In this document: positions 1 through 18,705 of the stretch, piece by piece
How positions within the stretch are numbered: position 1 is the stretch's first letter
Layout of the letters: each line of letters begins with the position of its first letter
Source of the DNA: Melanopsichium pennsylvanicum
Taxonomy: Eukaryota; Basidiomycota; Ustilaginomycetes; Ustilaginales
Direction of reading: 5' to 3'
DNA: 39,737 nt
Assembly: GCA_900208305.1 (NCBI GenBank)
Contig: OAPG01000027.1
Span: forward strand, 1-39,737
Program-made: the position numbers and the translations under genes
The notes under the pieces: model-generated
Databases searched by the model: none
What the model was told of the DNA's origin: nothing
The model's input: only the letters and a program-made list of their open reading frames with translations

Positions 1-334
1 AGCGCAAGCGCAATCATTTATTTTCTAACTTATATAATAAATATAGTAATATAATAAAAGCATAAGTATACCTATACAATACATAAAATAAGGAAATTAA
101 TAAAAAATAGAAAGATTTACCGCCCGCGCGCAAGCGCAGCGCAAGCGCAATCTTTTGTCCTATCTTTTATTATGTAGATTAAAAAAACCCCTTTATAAAA
201 TTTTCTAGCGGCGGGCAGCAGGTAAGAGGGCGCCAATAAAAAGATAGGTTTTTTTATTTATTAAAATTAGTCGCGCCAGCGCAGAATGCTAATAAAATAG
301 AATATTTTATAAGGAGAGGGAAGAAAAGCTAAAA
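1..334. other. Non-coding spacer with GC palindromes
   Basis: AT-rich DNA without a recognisable gene. It contains three GC-rich repeat copies: GCGCAAGCGC units at the left edge, a longer double unit at 126-150 that recurs at 4535-4558 (inverted) and 17703-17727, and a copy of the TCGCGCCAGCGCAGAA family at about 271-286. Lies downstream (minus strand) of the displaced nad3 3' end. Confidence 0.7.
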
Positions 335-504
335 TTATGGTTTTTCAACACGGATAGAGCTTCGTTTATCTGTAAAGTAAAGTATAGAGCACCTGAATTA
401 AACTCGTAAACAAAACCAACAGTAAGTACCAGGAAGCCTTCGGCGGATTTTCATCCGCATCCATAAGTGCTTGTTTGGGAAAGGTTCATTGCATAAGGAT
501 ATGT
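335..504 (-). pseudogene. Displaced original 3' end of nad3
   Basis: Read on the minus strand, this stretch matches the last ~50 codons of nad3. It starts with a counterpart of [15 protein letters not shown] (here TYPYAMNLSQTSTYG) and continues with LVLTVGFVYEF, a GALYFT segment and a TAA at 337-335. It is broken twice. A GC hairpin (GCCGAAGGC) with flanking sequence replaces the segment around residues 89-97, and a short TTTAC duplication shifts the frame near the end. Read past that duplication, the tail would end in SSIRVEKP. I infer this is the ancestral nad3 3' end, pushed about 1.3 kb downstream when the element at 505-1786 entered. Confidence 0.75.
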
Positions 505-1429
505 TATAATAATTGGCCTGAGGAGTACTAGAGAATTTCCATCCTTTATATGTTGTTCCCTTAGATATACATTTACGAATAGTATCCATACTAACATATT
601 TTGTGGGACCTAGTGTTCGTGTAAACGGATTCATTTGATAAATACTTTCTTTGTAATAAGTTTTCCCTGTTTCCTATTTTTTCCTTCGGCGGTCGAAGGC
701 CCCAATCTTAATCTTCTGTGATTTTACTGCTAGACGGTTTTCCGGTGTTAGATGTGGTTTGGGTGATTTAGTAAAAATAGATCGAGCTTCTTTAACTAGG
801 TCTACAAATTCTTCTGTAGATAGTAGAACACAAGTAGAAAGAATTGATTGAGTGTGAGCCTGCTGAGTGATAAAGAATAAAAAACAAGACGGTTAGGGTT
901 AGCCGTTGCTAGACTAATTGTTGCTCGAGAGATATCTGTTTCAGTTATAGTTGAGCTGCACTAGAACTAATATAAATAAGAATATCATTCACATAAACAT
1001 AGACAGGGACAGAGTTAGCTTTAATAATACTACTTTTCACTTTTTCACTGGTGTAACACCATCAACTTTCATTGTATTAAGTGTACTATTAAGAGTGAAA
1101 ATAGAATATTGTTTCAGACACAGTACAAGACTTTGCAGTTTAGTAATATCTTCTACTGCATAACCATTCCATTTTTAACAAAAATAGAAATCTCTAGCTA
1201 AAAATCGGAATATTTGTATAGTGTTAGATGTAAAAACAAAATAACGTGAACTAGTGGCTAGAGTGCTAGGTTTAAAATAATGTACTAGTCGAACAGAGAG
1301 ACTCATACTGCTACCAACTAGTTGATCATTTTTGATTAGGTTAGTGAATACGTAAACACCATAAACACGTTTATTAGATACAAGTTTGCTACGTCCAACT
1401 CCTACAATAGCTTGAAATGCTTTTCGGAT
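505..1429 (-). pseudogene. Broken GIY-YIG homing endonuclease (nad3 element)
   Basis: Continues the nad3-fused reading frame after its TAA stop. Immediately downstream in the same frame comes a GIY-YIG-like core, GVYVFTNLIKNDQLVGSS followed by SVRL, at about 1380-1280. Further pieces resemble the GIY-YIG ORF next to nad1 (a LNTMKVDGVTPVKK-like segment at about 1070-1030), and a helix-turn-helix tail at about 600-540 reads MDTIRKCISKG then GWKFS, as in NUMOD-type DNA-binding repeats of such enzymes. Several stops and frameshifts separate the parts, so no functional enzyme is expected from the DNA as given. The arrangement nad3, ORF, old nad3 tail marks it as a 3'-end-replacing mobile element. 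Confidence 0.7.
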
Positions 1430-2149
1430 TTAACTAATGCTGTCTGAAAGAAGAATTGTACTGGATGAAATACTAGCTAGTTTATCTAGTTCTTCCTGAG
1501 TGCCTACCGGCGGGATAGAATGAAAAGCTTTTTGCACCTCATTGATAGTTGTCTGATCAGTAGGGTTACCACTCTGAATATGACATTGTGCTTTTAGGTG
1601 CACATTCTCAGTAGATTGTCCTAGATCCTTTTCGTAGGCATCAGATAGATAAGTTGATTTTTCTTTTTTTCTACCTCTAACGAAGTGAATTGTTACTTTC
1701 ACTTTTACTAATTTTTTAACTGGTAGAATAAGATCGTTTTTATTAGTAAAAGGGGAAGTATTAGACTTAACAACATCAACATTGTTAATTGAAGATCGTT
1801 TATCTGTGAAGTATAGAGCTCCTGTTCCAAACTCGTAAATGAAACCAACAGTAAGTACTAGGAAAAAGATAACAAAGATCCAGAACCCATAAGCACTTGT
1901 CTGGTAAAGATTTACGGCAAATGGGTAAGTCATTAGGAGTTCAATATCAAATACTAGGAATAGAATACCTACTAGATAAAATTGAATAGAGAAAGGGTTT
2001 CGTGTTTGACCATATACTGGACTAAAACCACATTCATATGGTGTAACTTTTTCTGAATCAGGTCGGTGAACAGCTAGTAGAAGGTTAGCAAATAGAAGAA
2101 TAACTGCTAGAATAGGGATAAAAATAAAAAATAGTGTAATTGTGTTCAT
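1430..2149 (-). CDS. nad3: NADH dehydrogenase subunit 3, fused to mobile-element ORF
   Basis: Inner-membrane subunit of respiratory complex I. Residues 1-121 are NAD3: a first membrane helix ([15 protein letters not shown]), the conserved loop YECGFSP near residue 38 that lies by the quinone site, the DIELL motif near 68-72, and a last helix ending in [13 protein letters not shown]. Fungal NAD3 usually ends soon after this point. Here the frame runs on for about 118 lysine- and serine-rich residues with no membrane character, including EKDLG and SGNPTDQ, which are also found in the nad1 element. The first A of its ATG is the last base of the nad2 TAA (TAATG overlap), the usual fungal nad2-nad3 arrangement, so the start is firm and the pair is probably co-transcribed. 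Whether the extension is cleaved, tolerated or terminated earlier cannot be seen. Confidence 0.92.
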   Translation of the reverse strand: MNTITLFFIFIPILAVILLFANLLLAVHRPDSEKVTPYECGFSPVYGQTRNPFSIQFYLVGILFLVFDIELLMTYPFAVNLYQTSAYGFWIFVIFFLVLTVGFIYEFGTGALYFTDKRSSINNVDVVKSNTSPFTNKNDLILPVKKLVKVKVTIHFVRGRKKEKSTYLSDAYEKDLGQSTENVHLKAQCHIQSGNPTDQTTINEVQKAFHSIPPVGTQEELDKLASISSSTILLSDSIS

Positions 2150-3762
2150 TAGTAATAGAATAGTGATAGAGCTAGAATATGACAGCTATTTAGTAGGATT
2201 GATGGTTGAAGTACAAATAGTACGATAATCATAGTAAGACTAGAAATTAGTAGACTATGTACGTTAGTAATTGTTTGAGTAGTATTAGTATCTTGTGTAT
2301 TTAGAGTACTATCAGTATATACTACCTCAGTTTGAGTATCTTGACTATCGAAGTAGATAACTCGAATAATTTTTAGATAGTAAGATGCACTAATTACACT
2401 TACTAGAATTGCTATAATAGATACAAAATAGTAACCACCGTGAGTACTTGAATATAGAACCATTTGTTTTGCAAAAAATCCAATTAGTGGTGGAATACCT
2501 GCCATAGAGAATAGACAAAGAGCAAGACTTAGTCCTAGTAGAGGATTTTCCTTAAATTGACCTTTAAGTTGATCAATAAACTGAATGTCTGTACTATTAA
2601 CTGATTGTTTATTAGTAGCACGATTTGAAACTAGGTATGATTTACTTGTGCTCATAATGTATCCAAATGCTAGAAGAATTAGGAATGTGTTTACATTTGT
2701 AAGTGAGTATTGAATTAGATAGAATAGGAATGATTCAATTGATTCTTCAGTATTAATTGATAGAGCTAGTAGTAGAAATCCTACGTGACTAATAGTACTA
2801 TATGCTAGAAGTCGTTTAATACGATATTGACTAAGTCCAACTACTGTACCGATAATAAGACTTAGAACACTAGCAATAAGTAGTAGATTTTTCCAAATAT
2901 TAATAGATGTATCATCACTAATAAGAACACTTAGTGATTCAAAACTACCTTCTAGTCCTGATTGTAGTTCTAGAAGAAATACAAAGATGGAAATTTTTGG
3001 CATTGTTGTTAGCCAAGATGTTACAATGGTTGGTACACCATCATATACATCTGGTCCCCAATTATGTAGTGGAGCTGCTGCTACTTTAAATAGGAATCCA
3101 ATACCAATTAGAAGTAGTCCACATGTAACACCACCACTATAAACAGCACTATAAGCTATATAATCTGATCCTGTTACTTGTACTAGAGTATAAATACTTT
3201 CAAATTGTGTAAGACCTGTATAACTATAAATTAGTGCTGTACCTAGTAGAATTAGGGCTGATGATAGACCACCTAGTAGAAAGTATTTAAGACCAGCACT
3301 TGTTGCAGATTCTGAATCTCGGTAAAGTGTTGCTAGAATATAAACAGCAAAACTTTGTAGCTCAATACTTAGATACATACTTACTAGATCAGAACTACTT
3401 AGTAGTAGTGTAGCACCCATAGATGTAAATAGAATCATTAGTGAATACTCACTAATTGTTGGAACTACTGTTGTACTTGATCGTACAATCGTTTTATCTG
3501 TAACTGGACCCCAACCTAGTAGAATTAGAGCACCAGTGAAAAGTAGAAATCCTTCAATAGCTACTGATACTGTTGTTACATGGAATAGTCCACTGTAGAT
3601 ACCTACTCCGGAAGCTAGTGACTCAATATGTAGACCATTAAAAGCCAGTAGAGCAGAATAGATTAGAACTACAGATGTAATTCGATTAAATAGACTAGGA
3701 GTAATTCGGTAGGAGAAAACAGGAATGGCTACTAGTAGTGAAATTAGACCAATTGAAAGCAT
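2149..3762 (-). CDS. nad2: NADH dehydrogenase subunit 2
   Basis: Antiporter-like proton-pumping subunit of complex I, 537 aa, within the normal range for fungi. About 13-14 hydrophobic helices are visible. Typical segments are [15 protein letters not shown] near 130-145, [18 protein letters not shown] near 157-175, the [20 protein letters not shown] stretch near 225-245 and [16 protein letters not shown] near 315-330. The glutamate in the SIELQ segment and the lysine in FKVAAAP are the usual buried charged residues. The gene overlaps nad3 by one base. Leu is written almost wholly as CTA or CTT and Ile as ATT or ATC, with no TTA or ATA noticed. Its 5' end is partly duplicated at 5885-5922 and 26272-26530. 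Confidence 0.95.
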   Translation of the reverse strand: MLSIGLISLLVAIPVFSYRITPSLFNRITSVVLIYSALLAFNGLHIESLASGVGIYSGLFHVTTVSVAIEGFLLFTGALILLGWGPVTDKTIVRSSTTVVPTISEYSLMILFTSMGATLLLSSSDLVSMYLSIELQSFAVYILATLYRDSESATSAGLKYFLLGGLSSALILLGTALIYSYTGLTQFESIYTLVQVTGSDYIAYSAVYSGGVTCGLLLIGIGFLFKVAAAPLHNWGPDVYDGVPTIVTSWLTTMPKISIFVFLLELQSGLEGSFESLSVLISDDTSINIWKNLLLIASVLSLIIGTVVGLSQYRIKRLLAYSTISHVGFLLLALSINTEESIESFLFYLIQYSLTNVNTFLILLAFGYIMSTSKSYLVSNRATNKQSVNSTDIQFIDQLKGQFKENPLLGLSLALCLFSMAGIPPLIGFFAKQMVLYSSTHGGYYFVSIIAILVSVISASYYLKIIRVIYFDSQDTQTEVVYTDSTLNTQDTNTTQTITNVHSLLISSLTMIIVLFVLQPSILLNSCHILALSLFYY

Positions 3763-4667
3763 TACGACTACTACTTTATAATAAATCCCATTAATTTTAT
3801 AGTAAATTATTATTTATTTTACTACTAAATCACAATTTATAATTTCATATGTTCTACAAAAACAGAAACTTAGTCCTAATAAACTCTCTTTTTTATAAAG
3901 AATGGCGTTTACTATAATTAAATAGTAAAAATGTGTAGCAGTACAGGGTATAATCTTTATTTATACATATTATACTAATTTTTATATAATAATTAGTATA
4001 CCTATACTATATAGTAAACGCTTGTAATAATAGAAGCTGTAACACCTGAAAAATACCTAGCATGAATCGGTAGCCAAGCTTATTTATTATTTACCCCTCC
4101 TTACGCCTCTTTTTTTCAAGAGGATAATTATATATCTTACTTAAAAATAGTTAATTTATTAATATTAACTACACATAAATAAATTTCCCTGTTTCCCGAA
4201 GGAAAACAAGCATATAAAATTAAACAGTGAGATATATACACATGTATTTACAGGTGTTGCGATCTGTATACTTTTAATCTTCTTGTTAACTACTTAAAAT
4301 TTGCTATTTAGGCTTTCGGAAGATCTATTTAATTAAACTATCTAATCAAAAAATGAATGCGCTGGCGCGACCCTATTCTTGTATAGGATAGAGTACTTAC
4401 TCTTACTCTTTTTGATTTACTCCTATCTATACTTATTACTTTCATTTAAATAAAAGAGAAATTAATATAGTAGGTTAGTCTATAATAAAATAGATTAATC
4501 TATCTAAGAGCTCGCGCGCAATTTAGTCTACATTTTGCGCTTGCGCTGCGCTTGCGCACGGGCGGTAATTAAGTATAGATTTATTAACGTGCGTATTTAC
4601 TTTAAATAATCTAGATATTAGATTAGTAATTAGTAAAATTAGTAACGCAGTAAAATAAAACTTAAAA
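3763..4667. promoter_or_regulatory. Divergent spacer between nad2 and nad1
   Basis: About 900 bases between two genes read outward in opposite directions, so transcription of both strands must start in or be read through this region. It is AT-rich and contains a cox2 3' fragment (4019-4085), an inverted copy of the GCGCTGGCGCGAC family at about 4357-4370 and the long GCGC repeat at 4535-4558. I do not recognise a promoter consensus or an origin; the regulatory role is inferred from gene orientation only. Confidence 0.35.
4019..4085 (+). pseudogene. Stray fragment of a cox2 3' end
   Basis: Translates as [11 protein letters not shown] followed by IGSQA, matching the C-terminus of the cox2 protein of this window ([16 protein letters not shown]). 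The Trp is written TGA (4065-4067), whereas cox2 at 22828 has TGG. Codons such as ATA, GAA and CCT also differ from the resident gene. It is only about 22 codons long and has no start, so it is a relic. The codon differences suggest that it did not come from the present cox2 copy by recent duplication. Confidence 0.65.
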
Positions 4668-5663
4668 ATGCTTTCAATTCTATATAATCTACTAGAGATT
4701 CTAGTAGTTCTTGTTCCAATTCTACTAAGTGTTGCTTTTATGACAGTAATTGAACGAAAAGTAATGGGATCAATGCAACGACGAATTGGACCTAATGTTG
4801 TTGGATACTATGCTCTACTACAACCATTTGCAGATGCTCTAAAACTGGTAATTAAAGAGCAAGTTATTCCATCACAAGCTACAAAAAGTCTATTCTTTCT
4901 AGCTCCTATGGTAACACTAATTTTTAGTCTACTAGGTTGGGGTGTTATTCCTCTAGGTCCTGGTCTAGCTCTTAGTGATTTTTCACTAGGTATTCTTTAC
5001 TCTCTAGCCCTTTCAAGTATTGGTGTATATGGTATCCTATTTGCAGGATGGTCAGCTAATTCTAAATATGCTTTCCTAGGTTCTCTACGATCTACAGCTC
5101 AAATGATTAGTTACGAACTAATTTATAGTGCTGCTGTACTAACTGTAATTCTACTTTGTGGTACATTCAATATTACAGAAATTATTGAAGCTCAACAAAG
5201 TGTATGGTATATTATACCTCTACTACCTATCTTTATTCTATTCTTTATTTCCGCACTTGCTGAAACAAACCGTACACCATTCGATCTTCCAGAAGCTGAA
5301 TCTGAGCTAGTTGCTGGTTTCATGACAGAGCACTCAGGTATGATCTTTGTATTTTTCTTCCTAGCAGAGTATGGAAGTATTGTTCTAATGTCTACTTTCA
5401 CAGCAATTCTATTCCTTGGTGGATATAACATGTCACCTCAAGTACTATTTGCTGAAGATTCATTTATTAACCTACAAAGTATTGCTCTAGCTGTAAAAGC
5501 AGTTCTAATTATGTTCCTATTTGTATGGATTCGAGCTACACTGCCTCGAATGCGGTACGATTCACTAATGGTATTCTGTTGGACTGGACTTCTACCAATT
5601 GCTATCGCTCTTCTAATCCTAGTACCAAGTCTACTAATTGCATTCGATATTAGCCCTTATTAA
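4668..5663 (+). CDS. nad1: NADH dehydrogenase subunit 1
   Basis: Complex I membrane subunit that forms much of the quinone channel, 331 aa, normal length. Eight or so helices are visible. Family motifs: ERKVMGSMQRRIGPNVVGYY near residues 29-48, QPFADALKLVIKEQ near 52-65, the AETNRTPFDLPEAESELVAG loop near 199-218 with its acidic residues, and IRATLPRMRYD near 287-297. It begins at an ATG directly after a non-coding leader and ends in TAA. The last ~30 codons, from FCWTG, are present a second time at 7401-7499, so the 3' end now in use appears to have arrived with the element at 5938-7205. It runs opposite to nad2. Confidence 0.96.
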   Translation: MLSILYNLLEILVVLVPILLSVAFMTVIERKVMGSMQRRIGPNVVGYYALLQPFADALKLVIKEQVIPSQATKSLFFLAPMVTLIFSLLGWGVIPLGPGLALSDFSLGILYSLALSSIGVYGILFAGWSANSKYAFLGSLRSTAQMISYELIYSAAVLTVILLCGTFNITEIIEAQQSVWYIIPLLPIFILFFISALAETNRTPFDLPEAESELVAGFMTEHSGMIFVFFFLAEYGSIVLMSTFTAILFLGGYNMSPQVLFAEDSFINLQSIALAVKAVLIMFLFVWIRATLPRMRYDSLMVFCWTGLLPIAIALLILVPSLLIAFDISPY

Positions 5664-5884
5664 AAATAATAACTATTTTCCCCCTTGCGCGCCACACGGT
5701 TACTTATATTAGTATAATAATTTTAGTAGGACTAGAGAATTTATTTCTTTTTTCACCATTATAGTAATTTTTTAATCCCTGTTTTATTATTATAGTAAAA
5801 AAAGGTAAGAATTTATATTTACCAGAATGTACAACTTTAATGGATATTAATATAGGTATGGTAAACGTAAATTCATTTCTACAT

Positions 5885-5922
5885 CTACTAGTAGCCATTC
5901 CTGTTTTGTCCTACCGAATTAC
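5885..5922 (+). pseudogene. Fragment of nad2 5' end
   Basis: 38 bases that match codons 9-21 of nad2 ([13 protein letters not shown]) with one mismatch, lying on the opposite strand to the real gene. It sits between the nad1 stop and the GIY-YIG remnant. Too short for function; a rearrangement or recombination scar. Confidence 0.6.
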
Positions 5923-5937
5923 CATTTTTCTAAAGAT

Positions 5938-7205
5938 TTGTGTTGCACTGCTATTTATTCTATTCTAATTTGTATTACTCTACTTGTTCAAGGAGGTCTA
6001 CTAATTGATCAACTAGCTTCTAATACAAATAGTAGCAGCATGAGTATAATTGTAGGTAGCTATGCTTGGTATAATACCGGAGACAAAAAGAAGAAAGATG
6101 CAGAAGAAAAGGATAATAATGAGAATTTCTGGTCTGAAGTACTAGAAAAAGATCTAGGACGAAAACACTTCTAACCCATATCTCATTGCACGACGGTATC
6201 TTACTTCCGGTAATAATACAGATACGGATGTACTTAATAAGATTCTACCTAGTAAGTTCGATCGAGTTCTACCAGAATAACTTGAACAACTTATTAGTAT
6301 TGAACCTAAAACAGTAAATTATTGTGATCCTATTACAAAAGAGGTAAATAAAAAGGATATTTATCAGCTAATTGGTAAACGTAGTGGTCTACCTAAATAT
6401 GCTGGTATTTACATCTGGACTAATATGCTAACTGGTGAACAATATGTTGGAAGTAGTGTTGAGCTAGCCAAACGTGTTGCTAATTATAAACAAGACATTT
6501 CTAAAAATAAGACACGTCCAATTATTTCTAATATGTCTAAGTATGGACTAGAAAATTTTAGCCTAACAATTTATCTAGTTGAACTAGTTCAACTAAAAGA
6601 AATTAAAGAAGCTAGTATTGATCAACTTCGTAAAATTATTATTCTTTTACAGTATCTTATTCTAACACTGAAACCTTCACTTAATACTGTAAAAGTAGCT
6701 AACATAGGACCTTACACAGATCATTCTGAACTATCTTATGAAAAATGGAATAAAATGGTAACGAGTATGTCTCAACCAATTTATCTTTACCTGGATGATG
6801 TTCTAGTATTTGAAGCTGCAAGTGCTGCAGTTGGTGCTCGTCAACTTGGTATTGGTGTTGTCTCTTTCTTCCGGTACTAAACTATTCCGACGCTATACTG
6901 TATCACGAATCGGACCTACTGAGAATACAAAAATTTATCTAATCCCTGTTGAAGCGCTTAAAAAGCTATTCGATCAGTACCGTGTTGAATCACGTGTGGG
7001 TCTTAATACAAATTAAATTCAATGAAAGTGCTTATTAAAGACACTATTAATAATACTGAAACTGTTGTACCTTCTATTACAGTCGCATCTGCGCACACTT
7101 ATAATATCGAAGGTCGAAGTGTTAGCCTAAAAACACTTCGTAAATAGCTCGATTCAGGTACAATTATTAAAGGTTGGATCTTTTCTAAAGTTACTAATTT
7201 GTAGT
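5938..7205 (+). pseudogene. Broken GIY-YIG homing endonuclease (nad1 element)
   Basis: A GIY-YIG nuclease is spread over three frames. The core is at about 6404-6480: AGIYIWTNMLTGEQYVGSS then LAKRV, with the GIY and YVG strands intact, followed by KYGLENFSL near 6540. Before it lies an N-terminal part (SEVLEKDLGRKH, then PYLIARRYLTSGNNTD after a frameshift near 6172) and a TAA nonsense codon near 6278. After it, another frameshift near 6860 leads into KLFRRYTVSRIGPTE. A helix-turn-helix-like tail at 7040-7205, with LKTLRK, an in-frame TAG and GTIIKGWIFS, completes it. The N-terminal part resembles the nad3-fused ORF (EKDLG, SGN-TD). The parts are in order, so this is a decayed gene rather than a set of genes. 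Confidence 0.75.
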
Positions 7206-7270
7206 CCCCCCTATTTTTAAGGTTTGTAGATCTTTCTGCGCTGGCGCTACTAGTTTTTATAAAACTGTAA

Positions 7271-7342
7271 CTAACTATAACATAATGCTAATGTCTACTA
7301 CTTCTGATAGTATGGATAAGAGTTCGAGTCTCTTTAGTTATT
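7271..7342 (+). tRNA. trnR: tRNA-Arg (UCU)
   Basis: Cloverleaf: acceptor CTAACTA with TAGTTAT (six pairs, first pair C-T mismatched), D arm ACAT/ATGT, anticodon arm TACTA-CTTCTGA-TAGTA giving anticodon TCT, T arm AAGAG-TTCGAGT-CTCTT. The D loop lacks the GG pair. It would read AGA and AGG. Lies between the nad1 element and the old nad1 3' end. The mismatch at the end of the acceptor needs repair or editing, or the ends differ by a base. Confidence 0.7.
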
Positions 7343-7400
7343 CAATTATTACAATTTGCTGAAGAGTAAATAAACGATTATATTAATTTATCTAGATGGG

Positions 7401-7499
7401 CTTATGACGTTCTGTTGGACTGGTATGCTTCCTATAGCTATCGCACTACTAATCCTAGTACCTAGTCTTCTGATTGCTTTCGATATTAGTCCTTATTAA
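7401..7499 (+). pseudogene. Displaced original 3' end of nad1
   Basis: From CTTATG onward this matches the last 33 codons of nad1 (TFCWTGMLPIAIALLILV and on to FDISPY-stop). The protein is nearly the same as the 3' end at 5574-5663, with scattered synonymous changes. It has no start, and a tRNA gene and the broken GIY-YIG ORF separate it from nad1. Reading: the old nad1 end, displaced when an element carrying its own nad1 end was inserted. Confidence 0.8.
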
Positions 7500-7554
7500 T
7501 TAATACTTATTTTTAACCCCTTTACTTTAATATATTAATTCTATTCGTACTGGG

Positions 7555-7596
7555 ATTAAATTAAATTAAATTAAATTAAATTAAATTAAATTAAAA
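7555..7596. repeat. Tandem TTAAA microsatellite
   Basis: About eight copies of a 5-base unit ATTAA/TTAAA in a row in the spacer before tRNA-Ser. Simple replication-slippage repeat. Confidence 0.9.
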
Positions 7597-7634
7597 TAGT
7601 TTCTTTTTATACCTTCTTTATATAGGTTACTTAT

Positions 7635-7723
7635 GGACAAACCGCTATTGGCGAGGTGTAGGCGATTGCTAATTGTCTGGAATATAAAAAACTTCCTTAG
7701 GAGTTCGAATCTCCTTTTGTCCG
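7635..7723 (+). tRNA. trnS: tRNA-Ser (GCU)
   Basis: Class II tRNA of about 89 nt. Acceptor GGACAAA with TTTGTCC and discriminator G; anticodon arm GGCGA-TTGCTAA-TTGTC with anticodon GCT; long variable region; T arm AGGAG-TTCGAAT-CTCCT. Reads AGC and AGT. Located just upstream of cox1 on the same strand. Confidence 0.88.
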
Positions 7724-7887
7724 TGTAATTATATACCTATATATAGGTATACCAAAATTAAGTAAATACGGAATACTTTTTTGGCTACTAAAAAAAGGAT
7801 GTTAACTTATAATTAAAGAGTAAAAAATAATTAACACTATAAATAAAAAGATTGGTACTAAAAAAGTGAATAGACTAGAAGGATTAA

Positions 7888-16778
<8,891 letters not shown>

Positions 16779-17212
16779 TTTATATATAAAATTATAGAAT
16801 ATCATGGTGGGACGCACTCCCCTTCTTACCCATCTCCTTAGCGGAACAAACTATCTAGTGTTTTCTATTTTCTAGTAATTACTATAATCGACCTACTAAA
16901 ATCTTCCGATTTTTTAACGGAGCACAAAATATTATTAAGAAAAATATACTATCCTTTTTCTAACGGTTAGAAAATTTATGAGGGAATCAATTTTATTGTT
17001 CCTTTTTATAAAAAGAAAAACTGGAAAAAGAAAGCCCCATTTTTAGGCTTAAATAGTAGTAACAGTTCCAGTAGAGACTAAGCCCGTATTATTAATTAAA
17101 TCCGGCTACTAAAATCTTCTATTTTATAGCTGCTATATAATAGAAAACGATTATATATATATTACAAGGCTATAGTCTACTAGTTTGTAACTATTTTATT
17201 GATTGATAAATA
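16779..17212. other. Non-coding spacer cox1-atp8
   Basis: No gene seen. Contains A/T stem-loops of the AAAATC-TTC-GATTTT family at about 16898-16915 and 17105-17127. Probably an untranslated link between cox1 and atp8, which share a strand. Confidence 0.6.
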
Positions 17213-17359
17213 ATGCCTCAACTACTACCTTTTTACTTCGTAAATCAAATCTCATTTGCATTCCTAGGACTATTTGTACTACTATTTGTATTTTCTAAAT
17301 ACATCCTACCAGCTTTTGTAGAACTATTTGTTTCACGAATGTACATTACTAAACTTTAA
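17213..17359 (+). CDS. atp8: ATP synthase subunit 8
   Basis: Small ORF of 48 aa beginning [19 protein letters not shown], the standard fungal Atp8 N-terminus. It has one membrane helix ([21 protein letters not shown]) and the short charged tail SRMYITKL. It is a stator-associated membrane subunit of the ATP synthase Fo part. Length and position 0.5 kb before atp6 on the same strand fit the usual fungal atp8-atp6 pair. Confidence 0.93.
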
Positions 17360-17857
17360 TTAAAGAAGATCGTTATTACTTTTACGATCTTTTCCCCCCC
17401 ACTAAAATATCTCCTATATTTTTATAGCAGCGCCAGCGCAGCGCCAGCACACTCACTCTTAAAAAGAAATCGTAGATTTTATTTTCGATTTTATTTTCGA
17501 TTTTATTTTATAAGGGTGTGATAAAAATAGACAGCCTCCTTTTAGTAAATAAATATAAATATAGCGCGTAGCGGATTCTTTTAGAGTGTCAGCCGATAGC
17601 TAAATAGAATATGCGGTCTATAAAACAGAAAAATCGGCGGTGGCATTTTATACTATTTTATAGGAAAGAAGAAAGCTTTAACATTATTTCAAATTGAACC
17701 CCGCGCGCAAGCGCAGCGCAAGCGCAAAATTTATTGCGCTAAAAATGAAAAAGGATCTATTTTGTTATCAGTGTTGCTAGCTAGCATTTAATTTATAGGG
17801 GTGTAGCAACTATTAAAAAAACATTAAGTAACAATCCAATTAATATTATTTTATGCA
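17360..17857. other. Spacer atp8-atp6 with repeats
   Basis: No gene. Holds GCGCCAGCGCAGCGCCAGC at about 17430-17448, three tandem copies of the 12-mer GATTTTATTTTC (17475-17510) and the long GCGCAAGCGC double unit at 17703-17727. The two genes may share a transcript with this as linker. Confidence 0.7.
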
Positions 17858-18622
17858 ATGGCATTCCTAATTCATTCACCACTAGAGCAATTTGAAGTAA
17901 CTAGTCTTATTTCTCTAAATCTACCTGTACTTGGATACGTTAATCTAAGTCTAACAAATCTAGGACTATATACAATTCTAACTGTATATCTAGTACTATC
18001 ACTTCATATTATGGGAAGTAACAACCACCAACTAATTCCAAGTCGATGGAGTATTGCACTAGAAAGTAGTTTTGCTTCAGTACACGGACTAGTTAAATCA
18101 CAAATTGGTGCTGCTAACGAGATGTACCTTCCATTTATCTACTCACTATTCTTCTTTATCCTAATTGCTAATCTAAGTGGTAACGTACCATATGGATTTA
18201 CAGTAGCTACATCAATTATGGTAAGTATTGGTCTAAGTATGACAATCTTTATTGGAGTTACAATTCTTGGTCTACGACTACACAAAGTACACTTCTTCTC
18301 ATTCTTTGTTCCTTCAGGTACACCTCTAGGACTAGTACCTCTACTAGTACCTATTGAGCTGATTTCATATCTAGCACGAGCTTTCTCACTTGGAGTTCGG
18401 CTATTTGCTAACGTTACAGCAGGACACGTTCTAATGAAAATCCTTTCAGGATTCCTGGCTCCTCTATTTACTTCTACTTTTATTGTTTCAGTACTGACTG
18501 TACTACCATTTATCATTTTTACTGGTATTATTGGACTAGAAATTGCAGTTTCATTTATTCAAGCTTACGTATTCTGTGTTCTAACATGTTCATATCTTAA
18601 AGATGCTATTGATCTACATTAA
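17858..18622 (+). CDS. atp6: ATP synthase subunit a (6)
   Basis: Proton-channel subunit of Fo, 254 aa. It begins MAFLIHSPLEQFEV, as fungal Atp6 does. The essential arginine is in SYLARAFSLGVRLFANVTAGH near residues 168-188; the C-terminus is IGLEIAVSFIQAYVFCVLT then SYLKDAIDLH. About six helices. The last 61 codons, from LMKILSGF, have a second, clearly different version at 21525-21712. The fused 3' end used here has a divergent middle (LFTSTFIVSVLTVLPFIIFTG), so it may be the imported one. Stop TAA. Confidence 0.95.
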   Translation: MAFLIHSPLEQFEVTSLISLNLPVLGYVNLSLTNLGLYTILTVYLVLSLHIMGSNNHQLIPSRWSIALESSFASVHGLVKSQIGAANEMYLPFIYSLFFFILIANLSGNVPYGFTVATSIMVSIGLSMTIFIGVTILGLRLHKVHFFSFFVPSGTPLGLVPLLVPIELISYLARAFSLGVRLFANVTAGHVLMKILSGFLAPLFTSTFIVSVLTVLPFIIFTGIIGLEIAVSFIQAYVFCVLTCSYLKDAIDLH

Positions 18623-18705
18623 ATGAGTAGAGGTTTTACTAAAGTTTCAATAATTCTAGTAACTAAAGTGCTAGTTGCTAATGAATCTTTTCTAAAAAAG
18701 ATTAA

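Noticed and set aside
951..1163. Plus-strand ORF of 70 codons
   Set aside because: Lies antisense to the GIY-YIG relic of the nad3 element; no independent support.
5192..5431. Open frame on the minus strand inside nad1
   Set aside because: Antisense shadow of a strongly conserved gene; no similarity of its own.
7555..7596. CRISPR-like or regulatory array
   Set aside because: Simple 5-base slippage repeat without spacers; the same holds for the hexamer repeats near 25974 and 26432.
18139..18516. 125-codon minus-strand frame inside atp6
   Set aside because: Antisense of conserved atp6 codons; long only because of the biased codon use of the sense strand.
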